Part shown: one piece after another, positions 28,089-37,983 of the stretch
How positions within the stretch are numbered: position 1 is the first letter of the stretch
Layout of the letters: the number at the start of each line of letters is the position of its first letter
Source of the DNA: Deltaproteobacteria bacterium HGW-Deltaproteobacteria-19
GTDB lineage: Bacteria; Desulfobacterota; Syntrophia; Syntrophales; PHBD01
Assembly (NCBI GenBank): GCA_002841865.1
Contig: PHBD01000005.1
Location: 1-64,000, forward strand
Direction: 5' to 3'
Length of the DNA: 64,000 nucleotides
Notes under the pieces: model-generated
Told to the model about the DNA's origin: nothing
Seen by the model: only the letters and a program-made list of their open reading frames with translations
Databases searched by the model: none
Made by a program: the position numbers and the translations under genes

Positions 28089-30703
28089 GGGACCTGACCC
28101 CCGCCATGCGCCAGTATGTGGCGCTCAAGGAGAAGTATCCCGACTGCATTCTCTTCTTCCGGATGGGCGACTTCTACGAGATGTTCTTCGACGACGCCGT
28201 CACGGCGGCGCCCGTCCTGGACATCGCACTGACGTCACGGAACAAGGGGAAGGAGGACGCCGTTCCTCTCTGCGGCGTGCCGTGGCACTCGGCTTCCGGT
28301 TACATAGCCCGGCTCATTGAGAACGGCTTCAAGGTCGCCGTCTGCGAGCAGATGGAGGACCCCCGGCAGGCGAAGGGGGTCGTGAAGCGCGACGTGGTCC
28401 GCGTCGTGACGCCGGGGCTGGTCCTGGAGCCGGACAACCTCCAGGCCAAGGAGAACAATTTCCTCGCCTCCGTCTGCGTCCGGGAGGAGACTTACGGCCT
28501 GGCTTTCCTGGACATCTCCACCGGCGATTTCCGCGTCACCCGGTTCGCAGACCGGGAGTTCTTTCTTGCCGAGGCGGCAGGGCTGGGCTTCCGGGAACTG
28601 ATCGCCGGGGAAGAGGCCCGGACGGAGCCCTGGCTCAAAAGCCTCCGCCAACGCTCCAATGCCCTCCTGGTGAATTTCCTGCCGCAGGACTATTTTGACA
28701 GCGACGCCGCACAGGAGCGGCTTGGTGCGTATTTTCCGTCGGAATCCCTCGTCAAAAAGGGGTTGGCCGGGAGTTACGCCCTGGCGGGTGCGGCGGGGGC
28801 ACTGCTCCGCTACGTGGAGGAAACCCAGAAGGAGCGCCTGGGACATCTCCGGGAAATCCAGTTCCAGGAAGCCGGGGAATACCTCGTCCTGGACGAGACG
28901 GCCCGGGAGAACCTGGAACTCTTCAAAACCCTTCGGGAGCAGAAGAAGGCGGGCTCGCTTTTCCACGCCCTCGACGAGACGGTGACCCCCATGGGGGGGA
29001 GGCGACTCCGCTGGTGGCTCTCGTACCCCCTGGTGAATCCCGTGCGGATCTCCGAGCGCTTGGAGGCGGTCAGTGTGATCCGGGAGCGGAACCTCCTCCG
29101 GGAGCGTCTCCGGAAGTCCCTGGCGGGTGTACAGGACCTGGAGCGTCTGGCGGCCCGGGTGTCCATGGGCGTCGCCAATGCCCGGGACCTGGCGGCCCTC
29201 CGCTCTTCCCTGGAGCAGGTGCCGGCGGTCCTGGCCGCCGTCGGGGAGTGGACAGCGCCGCTGGCCGCTTCCCTGGGGGCGGACGTCGACGGGCTGGAGG
29301 ACCTGCGGGACCTCATCGGGAGAGCAATCGTGGACGATCCGCCCTTCACCGTCCGCGAAGGGGGGATCATCCGGGAAGGGTACGACGCCGACCTGGACGG
29401 GCTCATCGCCCTGAGCCGCGACGGCAAGCGGGGCATCGCCGCCCTGGAGGAGACGGAGCGGCGGAAGACGGGCATCTCCACGCTGAAGGTGGGCTACAAC
29501 AGTGTCTTCGGCTACTACATCGAGGTGACCAAGGCCAACGCCGACCGGGTGCCGCCGGAGTACGTCCGCAAACAGACGCTTGTGAACGCGGAGCGCTACA
29601 TCAACCAGGAACTGAAGGAGTTCGAGCATTCGGTTCTCCATGCGGAAGATCGGCGCCGCGATCGGGAATATGAGCTCTTTACGGCGGTGCGTGACGAGGC
29701 CGCCCGGCAGGTGCGGCGGATCCAGGCCACCGCGTCGGCCCTGGCCGATCTGGACGCCCTGGCCTCCCTGGCGGAGGTGGCCCAGCGGAACAATTTCTCC
29801 CGCCCGGAGGTGGACGACGGTGATGTCATCGATATCCGGGAGGGCCGGCACCCGGTGGTCGAAAAAGCGGTTTTTCCCGAGGCGTTCGTTCCCAACGACA
29901 CGCTCCTGGACGGGAGGGAGAACCGCTTCCTCATCATCACGGGCCCCAACATGGCCGGCAAGTCCACCTACATCCGCCAGGTGGCCCTGATCGTGATCCT
30001 GGCTCAGATGGGGGGATTCGTCCCCGCCGCCTCCGCCCGGATCGGGGTGGCCGACCGGATCTTCACGCGCATCGGCGCCGCCGACAATCTGGCCCGCGGG
30101 CAGAGCACCTTCATGGTGGAGATGAACGAGGTCGCGGGCATCCTCCGCCACGGCACGCCCCGGAGCCTCGTCATCCTGGACGAGGTGGGGCGCGGGACCA
30201 GCACCTTCGACGGCCTCTCCATCGCCTGGGCCGTGGCGGAGCATCTCCACGACGCGCCGCACCTGAAATGCCGCACCCTTTTCGCCACGCATTATCACCA
30301 GCTCACGGAGATGGCCGCCGCGAAGGAAGGCGTCAAGAACTACAACATCGCCGTCCGGGAGTGGGGGGACCGGATCATCTTCCTCCGGAAGATCATGGAG
30401 GGCGGGACGAACCGGAGCTACGGCATCCAGGTGGCCCGCATCGCCGGCGTGCCCGAGGAAGTCATCCAGCGCGCCCGGGAGATCCTCCACAACATCGAGA
30501 ACGGCGAGTTTGACGAGGGCGGGATGCCCCGTCTCGCCAGGGGAAAGCGGGCGGCCCGGAAGGAATCGAACCAGCTCAGCCTCTTCGCGGGTGTCCGGGA
30601 CGATCTCCTGGAGGAGATCCGGGCGGCGGATCCGCTGAATATGACGCCCCTGGAGGCCCTGCAGCGGATCCAGGGGTGGAAGGAGAGGATGGAGAAGGAA
30701 TAG
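28079..30703 (+). CDS. mutS: DNA mismatch repair protein MutS
   Basis: The 874-residue mismatch-recognition ATPase carries the N-terminal FYE motif ([15 protein letters not shown]) whose Phe and Glu contact the mismatch. Connector and lever domains follow, then the C-terminal ATPase with Walker [11 protein letters not shown] and the [18 protein letters not shown] Walker B/signature region, and the FATHYHQL motif. The C-terminal tail with LSLFAG is typical for MutS1. ATG 28079 has GGAG 8 bases before it. It overlaps the end of the small membrane protein gene, so it is translationally coupled to it. No mutL is in the window. Confidence 0.95.
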   Translation: MGVGDLTPAMRQYVALKEKYPDCILFFRMGDFYEMFFDDAVTAAPVLDIALTSRNKGKEDAVPLCGVPWHSASGYIARLIENGFKVAVCEQMEDPRQAKGVVKRDVVRVVTPGLVLEPDNLQAKENNFLASVCVREETYGLAFLDISTGDFRVTRFADREFFLAEAAGLGFRELIAGEEARTEPWLKSLRQRSNALLVNFLPQDYFDSDAAQERLGAYFPSESLVKKGLAGSYALAGAAGALLRYVEETQKERLGHLREIQFQEAGEYLVLDETARENLELFKTLREQKKAGSLFHALDETVTPMGGRRLRWWLSYPLVNPVRISERLEAVSVIRERNLLRERLRKSLAGVQDLERLAARVSMGVANARDLAALRSSLEQVPAVLAAVGEWTAPLAASLGADVDGLEDLRDLIGRAIVDDPPFTVREGGIIREGYDADLDGLIALSRDGKRGIAALEETERRKTGISTLKVGYNSVFGYYIEVTKANADRVPPEYVRKQTLVNAERYINQELKEFEHSVLHAEDRRRDREYELFTAVRDEAARQVRRIQATASALADLDALASLAEVAQRNNFSRPEVDDGDVIDIREGRHPVVEKAVFPEAFVPNDTLLDGRENRFLIITGPNMAGKSTYIRQVALIVILAQMGGFVPAASARIGVADRIFTRIGAADNLARGQSTFMVEMNEVAGILRHGTPRSLVILDEVGRGTSTFDGLSIAWAVAEHLHDAPHLKCRTLFATHYHQLTEMAAAKEGVKNYNIAVREWGDRIIFLRKIMEGGTNRSYGIQVARIAGVPEEVIQRAREILHNIENGEFDEGGMPRLARGKRAARKESNQLSLFAGVRDDLLEEIRAADPLNMTPLEALQRIQGWKERMEKE

Positions 30704-30885
30704 GAGTACGGAATTCCGGGGATATCGATCCGGTACCATGATCTGTTCCTCGCGCAGTCGGCTGCGAACCTGCTCATCGAAACACAGGTAACGGCATCAT
30801 CCGTTCCGCCGGGGAATGATTCGCCGCACTTGCCGGGACGGATCCCGAATGAAAAGAATTTCTTGTCAGGAGAAAACGTGAAGCC

Positions 30886-32454
30886 ATGACCCATCCGAAA
30901 CTCGTCGAGACCATGCTGCGCCCCGACTTTTACCCCCACCGGCCGGAATCGGTCGAACTCGTCCAGACTCATATTTCCTATGTCTTCATCGCCGGGCAGG
31001 AAGTCTACAAGGTGAAGAAGCCTGTGGACTTCGGATTCCTCGATTTTACCACCCTGGAGAAGAGAAAGTTCTACTGCGGTGAAGAGGTTCGGCTGAACCG
31101 GCGGCTGGCGCCCGGGGCCTACCTGGGCGTGGCGGAGATCCGTGAAGTCGCCGGCGGCCTGTCCCTGGCCGGGGATGGGAAGGTCGCAGAGTACGCCGTC
31201 CGGATGAAGCGGTTGCCCCAGGACAGGATGCTCAAAGGGCTGCTTCAGGAGGGTGCTGTGGATATCTCCGTCATGGACGCCGTGGCCCGAAAAGTTGCCG
31301 ATTTTCACGCCGCCGCCGAGACGGGCGGGCGCATCGATGAGGTGGGGGGAATCGACACGATCCGGCATAATCACGATGAGAATTTTGACCAGACGGCCAA
31401 ATACAGGGGCATAACCATCCCTGCTCACCAGTGGGCCTTCACCCGGGATTACATCGCCTTTTTCATGGATCGGAACGGGGACCTCCTGCGCCGCCGGGTG
31501 GCGGAGCACCGGATCCGGGACTGCCACGGGGATCTGCACCTGGAGCACATCTGCCTGGCCGGGGAAATCGTCATCTTCGACTGCATCGAGTTCAACGAGC
31601 GGTTCCGCTTCGAAGACACGGCGGCGGAGGTCGCATTCCTTGCCATGGACCTGGACTACAACGGCTATCCGGAATGGGCGGAGGCCTTCGTGGAGGCCTA
31701 CATCCGTCACTCCGGAGATGAGGCGGTGCGGACGCTTCTAAATTTCTACAGATGCTATTACGCCTTTGTCCGGGGGAAGGTGGTCAGCTTCCGTCTCGAT
31801 GACCGGGCCATCGGTGAGGAGGGACGCCGGGAGGCCCGGAAGATGGCGGAAAAATACTTTGACTGGGCCTATACCTATGCGGCCCGGCCGGATCGACCGA
31901 CGCTGATCCTGACGGCAGGGCTCATGGGGACCGGAAAGAGTGTCGTGGCCCGGCAGATCGCCCCGCGCCTGGGTGCCCGCATCATCCAGATGGATGCCCT
32001 GCGGAAGGAACTGGCCGGCCTTGCGCCGGGGGAGAAGCGCCCCGAGGCCTTCGGCGCGGGTCTCTATTCGGAAGATGTCTCGCAACGGACGTATACGGCT
32101 GCCCTGGAGCGGGCCGCGGAGGAGATCCGGGCGGGCCGGTCGGTTATGATCGACGGGTCCTACAAGCGGCGGGAGGAGCGGCTGCGGGCCCTGGATACGG
32201 CCCGGAGTCTCGGTGCGGATTTTGTCGTTCTCGAGTGTCGCTGCGATGAATCCAATGTGCAGCGGAGGCTTGAAGGGCGCAAGTCGGAAGCGGGCGAGCC
32301 CTCCGACGGGCGCTGGGAGATCTTCCGGAAGCAGCAGGCGGACTATGACGCCGTCCATGAATTGCCGAAGGAGTGCCACGGCGTTGTGGAAACGGACGTT
32401 TTGCCGGAGGAAGCAGCCGACCGTGCACTGCGCCGCCTTCGTTTCCCGGAGTGA
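30886..32454 (+). CDS. Fusion of phosphotransferase-like (APH) domain and P-loop kinase (AAA) domain
   Basis: The 522-residue protein has two parts. The first (about 1-330) resembles the aminoglycoside phosphotransferase fold, with the kinase catalytic loop HGDLHLEHICL near 214 and IFDCIEFNERFRFED supplying the metal-binding Asp. The second (from about 335) is a small P-loop kinase domain with Walker A GLMGTGKS (about 345-352). This two-domain arrangement is a known family of unknown function in proteobacteria. It follows mutS after 182 bases and ends at a bidirectional terminator. Confidence 0.8.
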   Translation: MTHPKLVETMLRPDFYPHRPESVELVQTHISYVFIAGQEVYKVKKPVDFGFLDFTTLEKRKFYCGEEVRLNRRLAPGAYLGVAEIREVAGGLSLAGDGKVAEYAVRMKRLPQDRMLKGLLQEGAVDISVMDAVARKVADFHAAAETGGRIDEVGGIDTIRHNHDENFDQTAKYRGITIPAHQWAFTRDYIAFFMDRNGDLLRRRVAEHRIRDCHGDLHLEHICLAGEIVIFDCIEFNERFRFEDTAAEVAFLAMDLDYNGYPEWAEAFVEAYIRHSGDEAVRTLLNFYRCYYAFVRGKVVSFRLDDRAIGEEGRREARKMAEKYFDWAYTYAARPDRPTLILTAGLMGTGKSVVARQIAPRLGARIIQMDALRKELAGLAPGEKRPEAFGAGLYSEDVSQRTYTAALERAAEEIRAGRSVMIDGSYKRREERLRALDTARSLGADFVVLECRCDESNVQRRLEGRKSEAGEPSDGRWEIFRKQQADYDAVHELPKECHGVVETDVLPEEAADRALRRLRFPE

Positions 32455-32528
32455 CAGGCGGCGAGCCGGGGGCGTCCCGCCGGCTGACCGTCCCATCTCC
32501 GGCGGACGTGGATCCATGAAGACGCCAT

Positions 32529-32556
32529 AAAAAAAGGAGCCCCCGGGGGCTCCTTT
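32529..32556. terminator. Bidirectional Rho-independent terminator
   Basis: GGAGCCCCC (32536-32544) pairs directly with GGGGGCTCC (32545-32553), with an A run on the left and TTT on the right. It separates the convergent phosphotransferase/kinase and bamD genes. The stronger A run favours termination of the minus-strand bamD transcript. Confidence 0.8.
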
Positions 32557-32592
32557 CCATATCGGGTCGGCGACCATTGCCGGGCCGCAGGC

Positions 32593-33405
32593 TCAGCCGC
32601 TTTCCTTTTCCTTATTCTCTTTGCCCTTGTCCTTGTTTTTTGCCTTGTTCTTCTTCTCTTCTTTTTCTTTCTCTTTTGCTTCCTTGAGCCGCTTCTTTTC
32701 TTTTGCCTTCTGCTCTTCAACTTCCTGCACGGCGGCAAGCTTTTTCGTCTCGGCAAGGTACCAGTTGAGCTTGTAGTCCAGCCCGAGGCCCGAGTAATCT
32801 TTTGCGATGCCCTCGAAACGCTTTAGGGCGGCCTTGTACTTCTTCGTCCGGAAGTAAAACTCGCCGATGTAAAACTCGTGTTCCGCCAAGTGCTGTCTCG
32901 ATTCCCGGAGGCGCTTTTCCGCCAGGAAGGAAAACTTGCTGTTGGGGAACCGGGTGATAAGGCGCTCGAAATCCTTCCTGGCTCTCAGGGCCTCCGACTG
33001 GTCACGGTCGATCGTCGGCATCTGGTTATAGTGGCACATCGCAATCTGGTAGAGGACATAGGGAACATTCTCATTGGTGGGGTGCAGGTTGTAGAAGTCC
33101 GTATAGGCCACCTCGGCTTCTGCATAGGCCTTATTGCTGAACTGGGCGTCAGCGATGCCCATCTCGGCAAGAATCGCCAGGGGGCTCAGGGGATAGACTT
33201 CCTTGAGCCGCTGGAACGACTCGATGGCCTTCTCGTAGCGCCCTTCCTGGTAGTCCTCGTATCCCCGGGCGTAAATGGCGTCCGGAGTTGATCGGCCCAT
33301 GTCCTTCTTTGTAAAGAGGTTCTTCACCCAGCCGCAGCCGGTCATCATGAAAATCAGGGCGAGCAGGATCAGCAGGAGAGCCTGGCGTTTTCTCGCGTTC
33401 CGCAT
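32593..33405 (-). CDS. bamD: Outer membrane assembly lipoprotein BamD
   Basis: The 270-residue lipoprotein has a signal peptide with lipobox MTGC (Cys at about 24). A TPR array follows from about 45 to 210 (YARGYEDYQEGRYEKAIESFQRL, FSNKAYAEAEVAYTDFYNLHP, FERLITRFPNSKF, EFYFRTKKYKAALKRFEGI). It is part of the BAM complex that inserts outer-membrane beta-barrels. An unusual tail from about 220 is almost only Lys, Glu, Asn and Ala and probably forms a charged coil. Its start overlaps the thioredoxin stop (TAATG). Confidence 0.88.
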   Translation of the reverse strand: MRNARKRQALLLILLALIFMMTGCGWVKNLFTKKDMGRSTPDAIYARGYEDYQEGRYEKAIESFQRLKEVYPLSPLAILAEMGIADAQFSNKAYAEAEVAYTDFYNLHPTNENVPYVLYQIAMCHYNQMPTIDRDQSEALRARKDFERLITRFPNSKFSFLAEKRLRESRQHLAEHEFYIGEFYFRTKKYKAALKRFEGIAKDYSGLGLDYKLNWYLAETKKLAAVQEVEEQKAKEKKRLKEAKEKEKEEKKNKAKNKDKGKENKEKESG

Positions 33406-33734
33406 TACAGCCCCTTCTTTACAAACGTTTCCAGCTTGTCCTTCGGCGCCAACCCGATCATGGTGTCCAGGACTTTCCCGTCCTTGAAAAGAAGCAGCGT
33501 GGGAATGCTGCGGATCCCGTAAGCGGCCGATGTCCTGGGGTTGTCATCCACGTTGACCTTGGCGAACTTGATCCGGTCCCCGTAAACTGCCGCCACTTCC
33601 TCCACGATCGGCCCGAGGGCCTTGCAGGGGCCGCACCAGGGAGCCCAGAAATCAACCAGGGCCGGCCTGTCGGCCTTCAGGATTTCCTGATCGAAGTTGC
33701 CGTCGTTGGCTTCGAAAAGCTTTCCTTCCGCCAT
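33405..33734 (-). CDS. trxA: Thioredoxin
   Basis: The 109-residue cytoplasmic disulfide reductase has the active site WCGPCK and the cis-Pro in IRSIPTLLLFKDGK. The N-terminal AEGKLFEANDGNFDQEIL and the length are typical. It is followed by bamD with a TAATG overlap, so they form one transcript. There is no signal peptide. Confidence 0.93.
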   Translation of the reverse strand: MAEGKLFEANDGNFDQEILKADRPALVDFWAPWCGPCKALGPIVEEVAAVYGDRIKFAKVNVDDNPRTSAAYGIRSIPTLLLFKDGKVLDTMIGLAPKDKLETFVKKGL

Positions 33735-33895
33735 CGGGTTTCCTCCGGGTGAGTTTTTCTGTGCCTATGGCACACAAGCGGAGAGGCTGTCAATCCCTTT
33801 GCCGCCGGCCCATTCGCAAAGGATTCCTTGCGGGATGGGGCATTTCTGGGGTAATATCAACTCGCTTGACAATTCTTCACATGGAAGGGAACGTC

Positions 33896-34612
33896 ATGCC
33901 GCCCCTGGGAATCATCTCCGGTCCCATGCTCCTGAAAAGTCATGTCCTGGGCAGGCTAAAGCCGCGTGCGCTGGAGACGCCCTTTGGTCCCGCCACGATC
34001 CTCTTGTCCGATGAGGTTGCGTTCCTCCCCCGCCACGGCCTGGAGGGGGAACCCTATATCCTGCCCCACCGGATCAACCATCCCGCCAACCTGACGGCCC
34101 TGCGGGACCTGGGGGTACGCCAGGTTGTTTCCGCCAACTCAACCGGATCGCTGAAGACGGCTTTTCCCCCGGGAACCCTTGTCGTGCCCGACGACTATAT
34201 CATGCTTGCCGCCTCTCCGACGGTATTCCACGACCAGCCGGTCCACATCACTCCCGCCCTGTCCGAGGAACTCCGGCAGGAGTGGCTTTCGGCCGCGGCG
34301 GACTGCCGCCTGGCGATCGTAAACGGCGGCGTGTACTGGCATACGGTGGGTCCCCGGTTCGAAACGAGGGCGGAAGTCCGCATGGCGTCCGCATTCGCCG
34401 ACATCGTCGGGATGACGCTGGGTGGCGAAGCCTCCGTGGCGAAGGAACTGGGACTTGATTATGCATCTCTCTGTTCCGTCGACAATTTCGCCCACGGTAT
34501 CGGCGGGAAACCTCTGACCATGAAGGAAATCGTCCGGTGCTCCCGGGAGAACGCCGGGGCCATTGTACGAATCGTCAAACAGCTGCTGGAAAAGAGGAGG
34601 GGAAACGGATGA
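33896..34612 (+). CDS. Nucleoside phosphorylase (MTAP/PNP family)
   Basis: The 238-residue enzyme splits a purine nucleoside or methylthioinosine/methylthioadenosine with phosphate. The pattern HRINHPANLTALRDLGVRQVVSANSTGSLK and the active-site region GGVYWHTVGPRFETRAEVRM, with the segment GMTLGGEASVAKELGLDYASLC, fit the family; the usual Asn/Asp base-binding residue region follows. ATG 33896 is chosen for GAAGGG 6 bases before it. It overlaps the adenosyltransferase gene by ATGA. Confidence 0.83.
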   Translation: MPPLGIISGPMLLKSHVLGRLKPRALETPFGPATILLSDEVAFLPRHGLEGEPYILPHRINHPANLTALRDLGVRQVVSANSTGSLKTAFPPGTLVVPDDYIMLAASPTVFHDQPVHITPALSEELRQEWLSAAADCRLAIVNGGVYWHTVGPRFETRAEVRMASAFADIVGMTLGGEASVAKELGLDYASLCSVDNFAHGIGGKPLTMKEIVRCSRENAGAIVRIVKQLLEKRRGNG

Positions 34613-35124
34613 AATTTTCGAAGAAGGGCGATGGGGGGGAGACAAGTCTCCTGGGAGGGCAGCGGGTACCGAAATATGATTCACGACCGGAGACGTATGG
34701 GGTTCTTGACGAGGCCAGTTCCGTCATGGGAGTCGCCAGGGCGATGACCGGGAACTCGAAAATCAAGGAAATCCTGCTGGACGTGCAGAAGGACCTCCTC
34801 GTCCTGGGGGCCGAGCTGTCGGCCCTTCCGGAAGATCTGCCGAGACTGTCCCGCCGCATCGGCCAGGGAGATGCGGAGCGCCTGGAGAACCTCATCGACG
34901 AGCTCCAGAAGGATGTCACGCTGGGACGGGAATTTATCTACCCGGGGAAAACGGTTGTCTCCGCCCAGATCGACGTGGCCCGCACGGTCATCCGGCGGGC
35001 CGAGAGGAAGGCCGCCCTGCTCAAGGCGGAGGGGCTTGTGCAGAACGACGCCATCCATGAATATATGAACCGGCTGGCGGACATGCTCTTCACGCTGGCC
35101 CGGTACGAGGAGCAGAACGGATAG
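34609..35124 (+). CDS. ATP:cob(I)alamin adenosyltransferase (PduO type)
   Basis: The 171-residue enzyme adenosylates cob(I)alamin to form coenzyme B12. The N-terminal KKGDGGETSLLGGQRVPKYDSRPETYGVLDEASS matches the PduO ATP-binding signature, and the later RTVIRRAERKAALLKAEG and NRLADMLFTLARYEE segments match the active-site helices. ATGA overlap couples it to the nucleoside phosphorylase, which could recycle by-products of adenosyl chemistry; that link is inference. A B12-dependent mutase would be expected elsewhere. Confidence 0.9.
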   Translation: MKFSKKGDGGETSLLGGQRVPKYDSRPETYGVLDEASSVMGVARAMTGNSKIKEILLDVQKDLLVLGAELSALPEDLPRLSRRIGQGDAERLENLIDELQKDVTLGREFIYPGKTVVSAQIDVARTVIRRAERKAALLKAEGLVQNDAIHEYMNRLADMLFTLARYEEQNG

Positions 35125-35195
35125 ATCGCCGGAGGGCCGGAGGACCTGCCGGCCGCCTGATTGAAAAGGCCTTGTTAAAAGGAAGGCTATCGGCC

Positions 35196-36917
35196 ATGAA
35201 GCGTGCGGCAGGTAATCTTCTCCTGGTGGGGTTCCTTCTCGCTGCGTTGTTTCTGGCGAAGGTTCATAATTATCTTCTCTACCATGCCATCGCCGAAGGA
35301 TTCTCCATCGTTATCGCCTGCACGATCTTCGTGGTCGTTTGGAATGCCCGCCGGGTTCTCGACAATCACTACCTACTCCTCATCGGCATTTCTCTCCTGT
35401 CCTCTGCGGCCCTCGATTTCGTTCATATCCTCTCCTATCCGGGAATGGGGGTCTTCCCGGGGCATAGCGCGGACCTGCCGGAACAACTCTGGATCTCCGC
35501 CCGGTTCATCGAGAGCCTGTCCTTCCTGGTAGCACCCCTTTTCGTCCGTCACCGCCTCCCGGCTCGGAGGACGCTGACGTTCTATGTGCTTGTAACAGCA
35601 GGACTCTTCTTCGCCATCTTTACGCCGGGAGGATTCCCGGAGTGTTTCCGGGAAGGTGCCGGGGGGACCCTCTTTAAAATCGCCAGCCAGTACATGATCT
35701 GCGGAATTTTTCTGCTTGCGGTGGCTTTCCTGTCCCGTGTCCGGGACGCCTTCGATCCAAGCGTCTATCAACTTATTGCAGCGGCGATTCTGATCAAGAT
35801 TGTCCAGGAGGCCGCCTTTACCTTCCACGCGGACGGCTACGGATTTCTTGATACCCTCGGCAATGTCTTCAGGGTCCTGGCCTTCTGGCTTCTCTATCTG
35901 GCTCTTGTCCGTACCGGGCTGCAACGCCCCCATGAGTTGCTGTTTCGCAGCCTGAAATCAAGCGAGGAAACCCTCCGGGAATCGGAAGAGCAATTCCGCA
36001 GCCTGGCGGAGGAATCCGCTGTCGGGGTTCTGGTCCTTCAGGACAGCCGCATCCGTTACGTGAACCGTCGCATAGCGGAGATGTTCGGTTTCCACCCGAG
36101 TGAGATAAGTGACAATCCGTTGCCGACGGATTTCATCATTCCGGAAGACAGACCCGTCTTCGAGGAAAACATGAGGCGGCGTCTCGCCGGTGACTGGAGT
36201 AAGGCCCATACGCCGTACCGGGGCTTGCGAAAGGACGGAACCGTAATCAACGTGGAGGTCCACTCCGCCATGATCTCCTTCCGGGGAAGGCCGGCTATCA
36301 TGGGGACGGTCATCGATGTGACAAATCACATCCAGGTCCAGGAGGCGGTCCGGCACATGGCATACCACGACCCCCTGACGGGGCTTCCGAACCGCGCCCT
36401 CCTGCAGGATCGCATTGAAAACGCCCTGACGGCCGCCGTCCGCGCGAAACGCCATGCGGCGCTCCTGGTGCTTGACCTGGACCGGTTCAAGGAGGTGAAC
36501 GACACCCTGGGCCATGCCCTGGGAGATCAACTTCTGACAGAGGTGGCCGGCCGGCTCCGGCAGGCGGTGCGGGAGAGCGATACGGTGGCCCGTCTCGGGG
36601 GAGACGAGTTTGTGGTCTTTCTTCCCGAGGTCCAGAAGGATAAGGCAGCTCTGCAGGTGGCGGAAAAGATCCTGGAGTCCTTCAGGATGGATTTTGTCCT
36701 GGAAGGTCATGCGATTCATTCCTCTACAAGTATCGGGATTGCCCGATTCCCGGAGGATGGGAAGGATGGCAAGACTCTGCTTAAGAAGGCTGACGAGGCG
36801 ATGTACCGGGCGAAAGAGGCGGGGGGAAACCGGTATGAGCAGGCCCGGGCTTTTCAAGACCTGAAGGAAGACAATCCATCAAGTGCTGCCCCTGATTATC
36901 GAGGGAATTCACTGTGA
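35196..36917 (+). CDS. Membrane diguanylate cyclase with MASE3 and PAS domains
   Basis: The 573-residue signalling protein has an N-terminal MASE3 membrane sensor (about 5-240, seven to eight helices, with LLSSAALDFVHILSYPGM). A short coiled coil and a PAS domain (about 262-380) follow, then a GGDEF domain (about 390-545). The active site reads GGDEF at 468-472 and the inhibitory I-site RESD at 459-462 lies exactly five residues upstream, so it should make c-di-GMP with product inhibition. No EAL domain is present. ATG 35196 follows AAAAGGAAGG. Confidence 0.9.
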   Translation: MKRAAGNLLLVGFLLAALFLAKVHNYLLYHAIAEGFSIVIACTIFVVVWNARRVLDNHYLLLIGISLLSSAALDFVHILSYPGMGVFPGHSADLPEQLWISARFIESLSFLVAPLFVRHRLPARRTLTFYVLVTAGLFFAIFTPGGFPECFREGAGGTLFKIASQYMICGIFLLAVAFLSRVRDAFDPSVYQLIAAAILIKIVQEAAFTFHADGYGFLDTLGNVFRVLAFWLLYLALVRTGLQRPHELLFRSLKSSEETLRESEEQFRSLAEESAVGVLVLQDSRIRYVNRRIAEMFGFHPSEISDNPLPTDFIIPEDRPVFEENMRRRLAGDWSKAHTPYRGLRKDGTVINVEVHSAMISFRGRPAIMGTVIDVTNHIQVQEAVRHMAYHDPLTGLPNRALLQDRIENALTAAVRAKRHAALLVLDLDRFKEVNDTLGHALGDQLLTEVAGRLRQAVRESDTVARLGGDEFVVFLPEVQKDKAALQVAEKILESFRMDFVLEGHAIHSSTSIGIARFPEDGKDGKTLLKKADEAMYRAKEAGGNRYEQARAFQDLKEDNPSSAAPDYRGNSL

Positions 36918-36966
36918 CAATGAGGGGGGCGCCCTTGCGGCGCACCCCGATGCAGAGGTGGGGGGG

Positions 36967-37395
36967 TCAGAAAGCCCCGAGCTGGCAGGGCTTGACCTTG
37001 ATCTTCAGGGCTTCGCAGGCTGCGGCCACTTCCATCTTCGGTACGTCGAACCGGCGGGCGATCTCCCAGGAGTCGAGGCAGGGCAGGCGCCCGTCCCGGA
37101 GGGCCGCCCGGATGGCCCTCTCGATGTCCGGTGGAGCCGCAATGGCGGCATTCACGATCCTGCCCTGGGGGTAGCCGAAGAGACCGAGCTGGCACCGGGT
37201 GAGCTGGATGTTCAGCAGGTCCAGGTGCATGCCGATCGTGGCCATGTCCTTCCGGAGAAAGTCTGCCAGCCTGGTCGCTGCGGCGCAGGAGATGGCCCCC
37301 TTTTCGGAAGCGTTTCGCAGGGCCTCGGCGATTTCGGGATCTGCTGTGACGCCCGGGTGCTTGTCCCGGAAGCTTCCCTTGTCCTCGTGCTTCAT
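36967..37395 (-). CDS. Small protein with two tandem CQLGxF repeats, function unknown
   Basis: The 142-residue protein contains two copies of about 52 residues, at about 20-73 and 90-142. Each has a helix, a short turn with Gly and Cys (KGAISC, DGRLPC), a second helix, a helix that looks like a recognition helix (MHLDLLNIQL, VAAACEALKI) and the end motif CQLGLFG or CQLGAF. The layout suggests a duplicated winged-helix-like unit. The paired Cys residues could bind metal. It is set on the minus strand just after the diguanylate cyclase, and 118 bases lie between it and the end of the ACT gene upstream of it. Confidence 0.65.
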   Translation of the reverse strand: MKHEDKGSFRDKHPGVTADPEIAEALRNASEKGAISCAAATRLADFLRKDMATIGMHLDLLNIQLTRCQLGLFGYPQGRIVNAAIAAPPDIERAIRAALRDGRLPCLDSWEIARRFDVPKMEVAAACEALKIKVKPCQLGAF

Positions 37396-37513
37396 GTCGT
37401 TCCCCCGTTCTGTGCGAAGTCTTTGAGTGTATGCCCGGCCGCCCGCCGTGGTGTAGAACAATCCTTCCCTGTTCTTCGTTCTTCCCCCCACGCGGGCGAA
37501 GGGCGGCTTACCC

Positions 37514-37969
37514 TCAATACTTCATGTAGTGAAATGGTTCGATGGTCGACAGGGCATCCGTGTCCAGCGTCCGAAAGCCGTTCTTCTCAACCAGCTTTTC
37601 CGCCTTTTCCATCTGGTCTACATCCACCACAAATACGGCCTTCTCACGGCTCTCGAGGACGAAACCGTATGCGTTGTTCACGTTGACGCCTTCCTTGAAG
37701 AGGAGCTGGGTGAGCCGGTCCAGGCCGCCGGGCTTGTCGTCGATGAGGATCGCCAGAACAGGCCGGAGTTTTACCATCATCCCGGCTTTGGTCAGGGCGG
37801 CCTGGGCGGCCGTGGGATCGTCCACGATCAGGTTGATGACGCCGAAGGTGTCCGTTGTGGCGATCGTGGTCGCCCGGATGCTTACCTTTGCCTTGGCCAG
37901 GACGGAAGTGACGGCGGCGAGCTTGCCGGGCTTGTTCTCCGCGAAAATGGAAAGCTGATGTGCGATCAT
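37514..37969 (-). CDS. Tandem ACT-domain protein associated with phenylacetate-CoA ligase
   Basis: The 151-residue protein consists of two ACT-type ligand-binding domains (about 3-68 and 69-145). The first starts HQLSIFAENKPGKLAAVTSVLAKA and the second LRPVLAILIDDKPGGLDRLTQLL; both show the ACT Gly turn. Such ACT proteins sit next to PaaK in many anaerobes and may sense an amino acid or aromatic acid. It lies 14 bases after paaK on the same strand. Confidence 0.85.
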   Translation of the reverse strand: MIAHQLSIFAENKPGKLAAVTSVLAKAKVSIRATTIATTDTFGVINLIVDDPTAAQAALTKAGMMVKLRPVLAILIDDKPGGLDRLTQLLFKEGVNVNNAYGFVLESREKAVFVVDVDQMEKAEKLVEKNGFRTLDTDALSTIEPFHYMKY

Positions 37970-37983
37970 GAATGGTTCCTCCT

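Noticed and set aside
28235-30739. Long minus-strand frame opposite mutS
   Set aside because: It mirrors mutS codons and gives a low-complexity product; the mutS match is unambiguous.
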